This document shows positions 24,907 to 37,000 of a stretch of DNA of 64,000 bases, piece after piece. Under the pieces are notes generated by a model. It saw nothing but the letters and a program-made list of their open reading frames with translations, ran no database searches and had not been told where the DNA came from. Position 1 is the stretch's first letter; each line of letters starts with the position of its first letter. The position numbers and the translations under genes were made by a program. The DNA is taken from contig NC_063201.1 in the NCBI RefSeq assembly GCF_017589495.1, forward strand, positions 7,273,266 through 7,337,265. Reading direction: 5' to 3'. The DNA comes from Alosa alosa. Taxonomy: Eukaryota; Chordata; Actinopteri; Clupeiformes; Clupeidae.

Positions 24907-26348
24907 TGAAGCTGCGTAGCATGAGGTGCCAGGACTGTGGGCAGCAGTTCACACGCTGGGAAGCCTTCAAGATCCACCTTCGCAAACACGTAGAAGAGGA
25001 GGCCACAGCAAGGAAGCGTCCCCTGCAGCCTCAGAACCAAAACGGCGGGAAAAGGAGGAGAGATGAAGACAGAATTGACGTTAAAGATGAGGATGAGGAA
25101 GTTGATGTTGTTGGTTTTGAAGATAAGGGGGAGGAGGAGGAGGAGGAGGAGGAGGAGGATTTTTTTGATAGTACTTGCCAGATCAAACCCTCTGAGATTG
25201 TGAAGGTTCGCCCTCGCGTTGCCATGCTGTCGCAGGAAGAGAAGCCAGTCTACGGAAGCAGCAATCAAGTCTATACCTGTAAGATCTGTGAAAAAGTGTA
25301 TTACTACCTGGAGTCGTTCAGAAACCACCAGAAGACACACACCGAGGTGCAGAGAGAGATCCACCCCTGCCTACTCTGTGGGAAGCTCTTCAAACGTGCA
25401 AATGCTTTATTTTTGCACATGAGAGTGCACAAAACCCCTGTGGTGAGCGTGCGCAAAACTCCTGTGGTGGCAAGTAAACCCCCAGAACACCATTGTGACC
25501 AGTGCAAGAAGTCTTTCCAGTCTACTCAGTCCTGGCTAGAGCACAAGGAAATTCACAAGAAGAAGCAATTTTGGTGCCTCTCTTGTTCCGAGGGCTTCAA
25601 GGACGCTGAATCCCTGGATACGCATCTGCTTCACCATGACATGAAACGTCACCGGTGTAACATATGCTTCAAGTCCTTCAGAGTGGCCTCCGAGTTGCTC
25701 TACCATTGCAACACTCACACAGGATTCAAGCCGTACAACTGCAAATTCTGCTATAAGGATTTTCCCCAGCTGGACAGCCTGATGAAACACCATAAGACGC
25801 ATCTAAGTGTGCACATGGAGGGTACCAATGAACAGCTGGACCAGGGGAAGAGCACTAACCATGAGGATAAAAAGGTTAGTATGATGGAAAAGCTTAAAAA
25901 GTTCATTGGCAACAAGGGTTCAAAGGAACAAGTCCAGACACCTGACAAGTTTTTGTGGCAGGCCCATCATGAGGCAGAAGCAATGCTAGGTTCTGGGTCA
26001 GAGGAGAGTGAAGAGGTTGTCTGTTACAATGGCAACAAGGAGGGTTCTGAATCGGATTCTTCAGTGAGCAATGATACAAGTGCAAAGTTCTTTGTAAATT
26101 CTAACTCATCAGAAGAAGAAGAGGAGGAACAGGGAGAGTCGATGGAGATAACAGGAAATGCCGTGGTGCAGAGAGGAGGTGGCCATTGTGAGGAAGATGA
26201 GGATGAGGATGATGTGGTATTCACAGGACAGGTATCTGCACCTCTGCAACAGGTAGAGGAATGGAGGTGCTTTGAATGTGGGACCTCTTTCTACCAAGAG
26301 GCAGAGCTTCACCTGCATTACATGAAACATGCCAGTGGTGAGCTGTGA
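24907..26348 (+). CDS. C2H2 zinc-finger terminal exon, 8 fingers (5' exon not identified)
   Basis: The exon starts after the acceptor CTCCCGTAG in phase 1 and runs to a TGA, giving ~480 residues. The frame opens VKLRSMRCQDCGQQFTRWEAF, so an upstream exon must supply the start. The first finger is followed by a basic stretch (GGKRRRDE, a likely nuclear signal) and a poly-Glu/Asp run. Fingers then begin CKICEKVYYYLESF, CLLCGKLFKRANAL, CDQCKKSFQSTQSW, CLSCSEGFKDAESL, CNICFKSFRVASEL and CKFCYKDFPQLDSL. An acidic Ser/Glu-rich region follows. The last finger CFECGTSFYQEAELHLHYMKH then ASGEL-stop is the cluster's shared terminal finger. It is either a separate gene with an unrecognised 5' exon or an alternative last exon of the 28-finger gene, whose exon 1 would join in frame (346 + 1442 nt = 596 codons). 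AATAAA is at 27198. Confidence 0.8.
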
Positions 26349-27508
26349 GTTATGTAATACAGGGATTTGGGCTTGAGAGGTTGACTACTGTCCACCTCAT
26401 CTAGTCGTCATTTACCGTCACTGTCACTTTTGAAAATTCAGGAACACATCAGAGTCCTCATTTATTTTGACTTACTCTTTTTCAAATGAATGTAGTATAG
26501 ATGGCATGTAGCAACAGATATATGCAGTAAGTTGCTTGGAGCTTTTTGTCCATTTTGTCCAGTGCTTCAGAACAATATTGTCTGTATTGTAAATCCAAGA
26601 CAGGACGGGACTCATTATCACCATATGTTCGATGGTGTATACTAGTCTTAATCTTGTTCATAATCATATGCAGCTGTGCTCTGACTTGTTGTTTTAGTGT
26701 GCCTATCTGTAGTGCCTTTTTACTAAATGGGATGACTGTAATTGATGTATCTAAAGACCTAAGATGTCTATATTTTTTCACAATTGCCTGTACAGTAAGA
26801 CCTCAGTGAAAGGGCGGAATAGCATGTGTAGGTGACGCAAGACTTCAGCTGTTAAGATTCACCTGATATGAAGTGTGTTTCTACATACAGTTGCTTCTAG
26901 TTTAGGGCCTTTTATACTGTTGTCTCCAGCAGTGGCACTATTCTTAAAAGCCTTGATTAATATTTTCGTTATCTCTTTATTGTGACTTAGTCCTTTGCAT
27001 TGACTAATTTTGATTTCTCCGATGTATGGATGTCTTTGTCTATGTCTGGTCACTGTTGATGTCTATGATTGTTATGACCATGATATATTCTAAGAGCAGT
27101 TTATTTTCTGTTTCCCCCCAGATTTATGTTAGTTGATTTGAGTAAAGTTGATTTATGCTCTCACCTTTTATAACACTAACTCCATGAAAAGAAATTCAAT
27201 AAATGATTTGCATTTGATTAAATTGTTGTAACATTTTGTGGTCGCTCGGACTCCATGCACTTCTCTATGTGACTGCTGTTCGGAAAGCTAGTTAGAACCA
27301 GTGGCCACTGATAACATGGCTTGATAAGAAGAGTTTGAACAGGTGGCTCGGTGTACTGAACTAATCTATGGTATTTTTCCATTGGTCGTTTTAATTGATA
27401 ATATTTTTCTGGTTGATTAATTGGTACAGAATGGGAACCGTACATATGGTGAAAGCCATTGATTTCACAGCCCCCCGAGTCACTCTCCAGTTACCAGTTT
27501 GTGTAGCA
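26349..27508. other. 3' UTR of the 8-finger exon and upstream region of trypsinogen 2
   Basis: AATAAA at 27198-27203 probably ends the zinc-finger transcript, giving an ~0.85-kb 3' UTR. Between it and the trypsinogen ATG at 27509 I see no canonical TATA box, unlike the first trypsinogen. No other gene is seen. Confidence 0.5.
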
Positions 27509-27588
27509 ATGAAGACTGTCTTGTTTGCTTTGCTTGTACTGGCAGCGGGTAAGTTCATTCAATCATGGGGTATAGTGATTTAAGCTTA

Positions 27589-27644
<56 letters not shown>

Positions 27645-29607
27645 CTCAAAAGAATTAAGGGAGCACCTTAATCATACACTGGATCGGTACTCTGACACTG
27701 TTTGACACTGTTCTGACAAGTACAAGTGTTCCCTTAATTGTTTTGAGCAGTGTGTGTGTGTGTGTGTGTGTATGTATATATGTATGTATGTGTATATATA
27801 TATATATATCAGCATACTCAAGAAGTGGTAACAACTATTGGTATTTTTGTATTTTTTTAATTTATCGTTTTAGGCTATATGAGTTATGATGATGTAATCT
27901 TAACATAATCTTTATTCACGCCATTGTAAGTCACTCTGGAGTAAAGTGTCTGCTAAAAACGTAAACATAAATTGCTATGCTGGAGCAGAATGCCGTGGTG
28001 ATGGGGATAGGATCATTGGAGGGTATGAGTGTGCACCACACTCTCAGCCATGGCAGGTCTATCTGACTTACGATGATGGAAATCGTTGGTGTGGGGCCTC
28101 GATGATCAATGAGAGATGGGCTGTTTCTGCTGCACACTGCTATGTCTCGTGAGTATTCACTCCGTCTGTTGCTGTTGCTGTATGCACAGTTGAGTGCATA
28201 ACCCATGACATTGATGAAGTTTTTTTTCCATCCATTTTTCATATGTCTAGGCTAACCTGCGATACCACTATGATAGTAACCCATATATTTGTGTACACAT
28301 TGTATTTTATTTATTTTCCGTTTCCAAAAAGTCACTTCTGCAAGCATCAAATATTTGTCATTTCTCAAAGTTTACATGTATCATATCTTAGACGTACTGA
28401 TGTGACTCTCCTATAGCCGATTTGTGAAACTACCCTGCAAATAAAAGGCTAATTCCTTCAGAGTGTATTCCAAGACTGTTCTAATCTACCTGGTGACTTT
28501 TTTAGTGCTCCTCGCCTGGCCCTTCACCTGGGAGAGCACCACCTGTTCAAAGAGGAGGGCACAGAGCAGCGTATCTGGGCAGAGAAGGTTATCCCCCACC
28601 CTGCCTACGATGACAATGGCTACGACAACGACTTCATGCTGATCAAGCTGAGCGAGCCAGCCGTCTTCAACCAGTACGTCCAGCCCATTCCACTGGCTAC
28701 CAGCTGTGCCCAGCCAAGCGCCAAGTGTCTCGTGTCTGGCTGGGGCAATCAGATCAACACCGGAGGTGAGAAGAAGGAGGGTGATCACGTTCGGTGTGAC
28801 TAGTTTGGACCCTTTCAAGAGAGTTCCATTATCAGCATCATAGTTGGCCCCACAAGACTTCCTTTTTAACATTCCATATGTTATCTTAATGCAGAGGAAG
28901 TAGATTGGGGCCCAAATAGAACGTTCAGGCATTGTTTTTGTTTTTATTGTTGAAAGGGTCTATAAAATTCTGCTTCCCTTTAGCCAAGTTTGGTTTGGAT
29001 ACTTGTAGAAAAATGAAAAATATAGGACCAGCCATACTGTTATGTATGCAACGTTAGGAGTGAGTTGCTGAATTTTATCCAGGGGAGCTGAATTTGAAAA
29101 ATGACATGAACAACACAACTGAAGTAGTTTGTTTTATTCACTTGTATCATTTTTTATTGCTGATGTATTTGTTCTATATTCTTCAGTTAACTACGCGTCA
29201 CTTCTGCAATGCCTGGACCTCCCGGTGCTCTCCCAGTCCCAGTGTGTGGATGCCTATGGCCACATGATCACTGATAACATGTTCTGTGCTGGTTTCCTGG
29301 AAGGAGGCAAAGACTCCTGTCAGGTGCACACATCTTTTCCTCCTCAAACAAATAAAATTAGAAAAAGTTTCAGCAACACACAAACATCAGGGCATTCTTT
29401 TTATAAGCCTATTTTAGGATTGTATGAGTATAATACCTTGAATATGCTCTCTTTCAGGGTGATTCTGGTGGCCCTCTGGTTTGTAACGGAGAGCTGTATG
29501 GAGTTGTGTCGTGGGGTTATGGCTGTGCTGAAGCTGGCGCTCCTGGGGTGTATGCTGCTGTGTGCCGCTATACTGACTGGGTTCAGGAAACCATTGCCAG
29601 CAACTGA
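27509..29607 (+). CDS. Divergent trypsinogen (second trypsin gene), 5 exons
   Basis: Coding exons are 27509-27548, 27989-28148, 28506-28765, 29187-29323 and 29458-29607, giving 248 residues. Exon lengths match the first trypsinogen exactly (40, 160, 137, 150) except exon 3 (260 versus 254). The signal peptide begins MKTVLFALLVLAA. The propeptide ECRGDGDR precedes mature IIGGYEC. The triad is visible as SAAHC, YDNDFMLI and GDSGG, and the S1 Asp is in KDSCQGDSGG, so cleavage after Lys/Arg is expected. The usual twelve cysteines are present, plus one in the propeptide. Oddities are the lack of the poly-acidic DDDDK-type activation motif, IIGG instead of IVGG, and a WCGASMINERWAVS segment. These recall divergent fish trypsins ('group III'), an inference from memory. 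The exon 2 acceptor GAGCAG allows a one-residue variation. The frame is open; it may be active. Confidence 0.92.
27592..27642 (+). repeat. (TA)n microsatellite in trypsinogen 2 intron 1
   Basis: A near-perfect TA run of about 25 units lies immediately left of the MITE described next. A second, degenerate TG/TA tract follows the MITE at 27750-27810. Confidence 0.95.
27642..27750. mobile_element. Small MITE in trypsinogen 2 intron 1
   Basis: The left end TTGCTCAAAAGAATTAAGGG (then AGCAC) is mirrored by the right end TGTTCCCTTAATTGTTTTGAGCA, giving ~23-bp imperfect terminal inverted repeats around a ~60-bp core. It is bounded by TA/TG repeats, consistent with insertion at TA. No coding capacity. 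Confidence 0.7.
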
Positions 29608-30963
29608 AAAAAAAAATCAATCTACTTGCATATCTGACTCAAGGCCTGCCAAAAGCTTTTGGGTTTAAAAAAAAACATGTTTAATTAAACGTATCAAAGC
29701 AACATTGTGTGGTCATGTTACTTACTGCTGTTGCTAATTCAAGTTAAGTTAATTCATGTTAAAGTTGACCCACTGGGTCCATACATTTGTGGAAATGTTC
29801 AAATCCTACAGATAATTAGAACTGCAAACTTGTGTATGCTTCAAAGTTTTGTTTTTTCAATATGCATTAGGTCATCACATACATCAAAACAACCCCTTTC
29901 AATTTATATTTTTCATTGTCTTACACAAAAATATGGCCATTATACAGGTGCATTGGCCTTTGTCATCGGTTCTTGAGAGCATTATTGCGCACTCTGGTGG
30001 CAGATCAGCGTAATAGCACTACATTACCCAGGGTGCAGTGAGATGTAGATATCGTGACGCATAGGCTTTTGCATCTCAACACAAACGTTATGTCCTCCTG
30101 TGTTGTGGAGATGTCTAAACGGAGGAAACTAACATAGGTATGTATATACGGCATGCATATCTCCTATATATTGCGTGACGAAAACAATCTGAATAATAAA
30201 ACGGAGTGCGAAATTGTGTTTAATAATAGTAGGACCACCATTTCTATATGGAAATTAACTAGAAAGACATCTGGTTAAACAATGGACTGCCTTTGGTAGC
30301 CGAAATTGACACTGTTCAAAGCATTAGAGCGCTAAACCGAATTGTTAAAGATGCTGTAAAAAATGCAGTGCAAAATGTTTTGGTGTAGGATTAGGTGAAA
30401 CCTTCAGCTAATGTCTAAATAGGCCCTGAATAATCGAGCGCAACGAATGCTAGACGTTTAAATGTAGTTTCACTGGTCAATGCAAATCAGTCTACGATAG
30501 CTATGTTTACAAAGTAGCCTACGGAAACTAGGCTGTGTGTTTTGTTGACTGAAAGATTTTAAAGATGCTATGCTACCCATTGTTTATACAATTTGCGCAT
30601 CGGACTACACGCCCTAATTATGTTATTTGAAGATGGCTGTTCATCATGGCTGTTTATTATATACATGTTGGTAGGGTTATGGACAAGTCCATCAGCAGGC
30701 CTGGCTAGATCATGTGTTTTCTCGTCACTAGTAAAAAATTAGTTCAAAAGGAAGGAGGGGTAGACTCACTGGTTCTCTTTAGCGGGGTGAGAAAAGCTCA
30801 AAGCTGTAGGCCTGAGCAAATAGGTCTTTATGATAGGATGATCTGTCCTTCATTTAAAGGTGGGTTTCAGTCAGTGCCAGTGGAACATGTTGCATTCATT
30901 CATGGTCTAATTAGCTTGTGTTTATTGCTGCCTTAAGTAATCCCCATTGCATCTCCTCTCTAG
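29608..30963. other. Intergenic: trypsinogen 2 end to zinc finger-piggyBac gene start
   Basis: ATTAAA at 29684-29689 may be the trypsinogen polyadenylation signal. A probable noncoding first exon of the downstream gene ends at 30137 (ACATAG|GTATGT). It contains a complete 8-codon upstream reading frame (MSKRRKLT-stop). Intron sequence without recognisable genes follows, up to the acceptor at 30963. Confidence 0.5.
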
Positions 30964-31020
30964 CTTCAATCACACAACAAATTCAAAACATTCTGTGAAA
31001 GGAATAAAAGGCAAGGGGAC

Positions 31021-34000
31021 ATGGACATCATAAATAGGGCAATGGGTGAACTGAGGTCAAGTCTTGAGGGTGGGACTGCGGAGAGTGACCCAGAGCCCAG
31101 GGTCCCGTCTGAGGAATGCCCCAAGTCCTCTCCTGCAGCCGGTGCGTCAGAGAATCACACCCATGTTGACACTTTTGGGAAGGGCACACAATTCAGCACC
31201 CCGAAAGATGCAGCGCCTCACCCTGGGGACCCACAAGAAGCAACAAGTGCACCACACCTCCCAGACACATTCAAGCTGAAGTGCAGTCCTTCCACTGAGC
31301 CAGTTTCCGCCAAGGGCACGACGCCTGAATCCACAAACCAAGGACACAATGGCAGCACTTCACCCACCAAAGAGACGTTTCTAGGTCCCAAGGCTGCTGT
31401 TGGCATTAAGAAAGATGCAAAGGCTGCTGGCGTCACCACGGGTGCAAAGAGGAATATTCCTGCCAAAAGGAATCGAATGGACCCGCTGAAGTTGGACATG
31501 ACAAAACCCACAGTTATGCCTCTCACTTGTACGTCTTTTAACTCAATACCTCTATTATGATGTTTGTAATTTACATGCATAGAATCTTTTGTGCAGCTTG
31601 TGTTTTGCATGCATCTGATGTATGATTTTTTATTTCCTTCTCACTTGCTGTCTGTCTGTCCGTCCGTGTCCCTCCCTAGCCTCCCAACTCTCTCTGCAGT
31701 GTCTTGAGTGCCACATCATTTTCAGCGACGACAAGAGCAAGCAGCGGCACCTCAAGATGAGCCACCCAGCGGAGTATGAGCAGTGCATGCTGGGAGATTC
31801 TCTGTTCGCCTGCTACGTCTGCGACCGGCATTTCGCCAACTCCACCGAACTCATGGCACACCAGCGAACTCACACAGAAAAGCGGCCTTTCAAATGTCTC
31901 CTCTGCGGAGAGGCGTTCAAGAGATCATCTGAACTCACCACGCACAAGAAGATCCACTGTAGCAGCCAGGGGTACAAATGCTCGGACTGTGGCAAAACCT
32001 GCAAGACCTTGACTCTGCTCAAATATCACAGCCGCACACACACTGGGGAGAAGCCCTATGTGTGTAAAGAGTGCGGCAAGAGGTTCAGCATGCCGAAAGC
32101 ACTGCAGAGACATATAGAGACTCACACACAGGATGAAGGGGAAGAAAATGGTGATGGAACAATTGCTTCTGCAAAATTAAAGAAACAGAAGAGCAACGGT
32201 AAGTTGTCTCTTATCTGGCCTCTCTCATTTTAGATTTGTGTTATATGATATCAATTATAGCAGCATTAAGAGCGCTATAGACAGTGACACTGCCAGGGAC
32301 TATTACTATGTTACTACAATACTATATTGTTGCTGTTATTTACTTGTTATTGATGTGTTACATGTTGAACATAAGCAAATGCAGGAATTCAAGTCTTTTA
32401 ATTCTCAACTAGTTGCTGATAAATTCTGAAATATACAGTCATTTGAATCATAATTTAATCCTGTTTACTATGTCTAGAGATTTTACTTGAATCTGTACAC
32501 CTGTACATTTCTATCTTGGATTAATTCAGCAGCAACCTCACATTACTGAAGCAAGATCATTTCATGTGAACATGATAAAAGTCTTATGTTGTGTCAGAAA
32601 GTTGGGAGAAATCTTTGAAGTTCAAATTTGGGAATTGCATTTTACATGCTAAATTGTGCTACTTTTGTACGATTGGGCTGTACACATGGGCTGCATTTTG
32701 TGTACTTTGTATATTTGTCTTTTTTTACAGGTCCATCAGAAAGGAAATACTCATGTCCACAGTGCAAAGCCATGTTTAAGACGGAGAAGACACAACTTCA
32801 CCATATTAAGTTCAAGCATTCACAGAACAAAAATATGCCTCCTAGCCGTGCTCTTGTCAAACAGCATCCACTCAATCAAGGCCCACCACCACCTTTACTG
32901 ACCCATGCAACAATAGGTCAAACACCAGTACTTCGGCTACACTCTGGTGGACAGACGCCACAATGCATTGAGCCGGAGCAAATTAAGAGACTAATAGAAT
33001 CACTTGGAAACGTTCAAAAGGTGAATCAGTTAGTCATATACGGATTGGAGCCAGTGTCATTTCAGTCACAGACTATGAATCTGCAGCCAGTTCCGGGTGT
33101 TGTTCAGCCGATCAGATTTGACATGACACAGATGCCTTCTGTGGAGTTAAAGCTGGTGACTGAAGATTCAGATCAAGCCAAACAACACATTGAATCCACA
33201 GGACCAGAAATGAATGGGGGACAAGGGAAGGCTGATGCTCATTCATCAGTAGAGAAAACAACTCAGTTAGATGAATTAATGCAAGACCACACAGGACCTG
33301 TTGAATCACAGACCTGTCCGTCTCAAACAGTGGCGTTTGAGCAAATATCTGAAGGTACAGAAAAAGCAGTGGAAACAGTTTGCTCAGTGGAAACGATAGT
33401 GAGTGGATCCATTCCATTCAACCATGTTGAAGAGATGACCTGTAGAACCAAAACAGTTGAGACTGAACTTGATGATGTACAAATACAGATGCTTGAATTG
33501 CATCAGTCATCCTCCCTGATTCCAACCACTGAGCTTGAAAATGAAAACAGACATATGGTGTCCCTCCAGGAAGAAGTAGTGAAAATGCAGTATATGACCC
33601 CAAGTGACACTCTATCACTTGTAGCCACAGAAGGTTTACAAGAGACTGAAGAACAAGTTGTTACTTTGACACCAGTAGAAACACAGATTGTTACTTTGAC
33701 ATCAACTGAAAGACCTGAAGACTCAAAGAATTATGCTGGAAATGCTTGTGAACAGGATGTTGGACAGCCACACCTGGAATCTTCTGATGAACCTAAGGAC
33801 TGTATGGAACAAACAGAGGTAAACACACATGAGTTTAGCTCAGAGATACACTTGAGTGAGGAGATATCAGTTCATACTCAGCCATCTATACACGACTCAG
33901 ACATAGCTAAGACACACACTCAACCTTCTAGATATGAAATAGACACCGCTGAGGTCATTATAGTCAAGCAGAAACCTCGAAGTCGAGTGACCACAAAGTT

Positions 34001-37000
34001 GCCAGAACCAAAGAAGCTCAAGAAAGGGAGACCTGCAAAGAAAACAAGCAAGAAAGCTAAATCTAAGAGGCAAATTTCAGATAACCCTTTGAAACAGCAA
34101 GCTGGCCATAATGATACAGTTGTGATCACACAGCAGAAAGTGTCAGCTCCACATCCTCCAGAGTTAATGACAACTGTAACCCAGCAATCAAGAACAAAAG
34201 GTCATGTTCTGATGCAGTTTGGTCTTAGAAACAAAAAAGAAAAACTCTCTAAAACAGTGGGGCCTTCTAAGAAATCCAAAAAGAGGGATGATGTTAAAAT
34301 ACAAGAGAAAGGTGACTCCCAGCAGAAAAAGATAAAGGGAGATGGAGCAGGGAAAATAAACATGTCTGAAAATAAAACTCAAACAGAAATACTTATCAAA
34401 TCACAGGATCAAGAGCAACAAGGGTTGCAGAAAGAAGAGTCAAAATCACAAGTCAAGTCTAGGAAAAGAAAATTTAAAATTCACAAAATTACCAACAATA
34501 GTCTGTTGGAGAAAGAGGGGATTTCAGCACCTCTGCCTAAAAGGAAGAAGCAGGAAAAAAATAAAAAGCCAAAGGGCCTTAAGAGGACAAAGAAAGCAGT
34601 CGTAAAGAAGAGCTTAAAACTGAAACCGAAAGAGGAAGAGGAAACCCCTGTTGCTATATCTCCTAATCAAGTCAAGGCAGATGCCCTGCTTCTACTGAAG
34701 GGGCACAAACAACCACAGCTGAAAGTTCATAAACTTGATGCTCCAATAGCACAGCTAGAACTAGTGCCTTCATGTCCATCCTCAGTTGCTTCCAATGAGG
34801 AAACTAAGATGACTCCAACGAAACAAACACAAGATCATAAAAGCAAATTAAATAAATCCAAGAATCCAAAAAGGCCAATCCAGGAATGTGTAGAGTCCCC
34901 ATCTTCACCTAATGTCAAGAACTCATCCCTGCATAAAAATGTAAAGGCAGGTCGGAAAAAAAAGACCACAAAAGCTGGTGGAAAGATAGCACCGACCACC
35001 AATTCCTCAATATGTGATTGCGGGGCGAACTTCTCTGATGTGTCCGCCTTACAGGAGCATATGGCAGCTGTCCACTCTGGTGAAACACATGGACACTGTG
35101 GCTATTCAAATGGCACACTGTCTGAGGGTCACGTCAAGACGTCTGTATCAAATGAAGAACAACTCAATAATTCTGTTTGCCCTAAAATGCTTGGTCTAGC
35201 AACAGACTGGGATGCTGAGACAGAGATGGTGGAACTAGGTCTGGGGGACAGAGAGGAAGAAAGAGTGTCTTTTCCAGCTCTGAGTCCGTCTCCATCTCTA
35301 CCTCATGCACCTACATTAGTGGATGGTGAATGTGAAGAGGCACAAAAAGAAGAGGCCAACAGTGTCACCACAGAGAAACAGTTGAAAGTGTTTTCTTCTG
35401 GTTCTAAAAGAAGCAAGCCACTACAGAGCAGTGTCTGTCTAGAATCTACTCCAATGTGTCAGACCCCTTCACAGGAACTCTCAACAGAGGCAGAACAGTT
35501 GACCATCCCTAAGGTCCAAAAGAGGTCACCACGGCCAGACAAACATCAGAAAGGAGCAAGTGACAAAGGCCTTTTAGAGACTGGTGAGAAAATGTCAGAG
35601 ATACAGGACGTGGCTGATAAGATGAAGAGCATTTGTGAGTCAGATGAGACTGTTGAGGAAGACATGAAAGATAACTTGCCTCTAGATGTTAATTTAGTCA
35701 CTGTTCAAGATGAAGATCAGCTTGTCACCTCTCAGGACGTTGACTCATCAGAAAGCTCTCAAAAAGATGGTCAAATAACCGGTGAATTACCAATGATGCC
35801 AAGCCATCAGAATGTCCCGAACGTGAATGAACCCAACCTTGAATGTCCTTCAAATAAAAAGAATCTTGAACTTGTGGTGGACTTGAATTCAAACAAAACT
35901 ACTGCAGTTAAAGACTCCTCCACTGACCCTCCAGAGATCAAACAAGAGGATGTAGAAATGGCAGTGCACACGGAGGAGAAGAAGTCTGCGCGTAACAGGA
36001 GTAATACGACGAGAGGTAGAAAGAGGGGAGGCGGAAGAGGCAGGCGAGGAACTGGGAAAAAGAGGAACACAGGGAGAAGACCGGAATCCAACCAGGAGTC
36101 TCTGAACGACGATCCAGACGAATGCCAGATAGTCTACCAGCTCTATCCATTGGCCACGGATTCTGATAAATCTGTGGAGGGGAATGGGCCTCAGGTTTGC
36201 ACTAATCCTTCCAGATCTGACATGGCAGAATCACAAGAGGATTCCTCTGAGGAGCAGGTGGTGTTTGAACTGGAGTCGGTCACTACAAGTGTTGATATCG
36301 TAAAATCGGAAGGGGAACTCGACAGTCAAGACAGAACGGAGGGAAGTTCGCCAGGCATTCTCCTAGAAAAGTTTCTCACATCGCGAGGGAGTGGGAGCAG
36401 TGAATCCGCAGACATTTCTAACATGGTAAGTGATGCACTGCCATGATTACCTGATTCTGATATTCTCCAGTACCTGTTTGTTTTTAAGTGGGTGTACATA
36501 CAATGGCAGAAGGATTCTTATATATGTTTTCAACTATTGTGTGTGGTCATTTCTTATTTAAATCTTCTAAGGTGGTGTGTGACTCTACGAATGTACCAAC
36601 CAATGGGGCCACCACAGACCATAGAACCACCACATTGCCTTCACTGGGGACATCAGGGGTGTTGAATGTAAAGGAAGAGGATCAGTCTCAACCTGTGATG
36701 CCATCCGTGCTTCCCCCTGAGGGAGCAGATGCCAGGGCTCCTCTCATAAATCGCTCACTCTCTAATGAGCCACAGCCGGGTGTGCAAATGTTTGTGGTGA
36801 AGGAAGAGGACCCACTCGTTTTGAATGAGCCTCAAATTATTCAAGAACCCACCAATGGTAATCCACCAAAGAGTCATCTCTGCACTACTAGCACAGGTAA
36901 GTGGGGGAATATATATTTCTTTCAATTAATATGTTGTTGTCGTTGACTTTTAGGTTTTATTATAGAACAGCTGCTTGAATGTTGAGAGAATGACGGGGCA

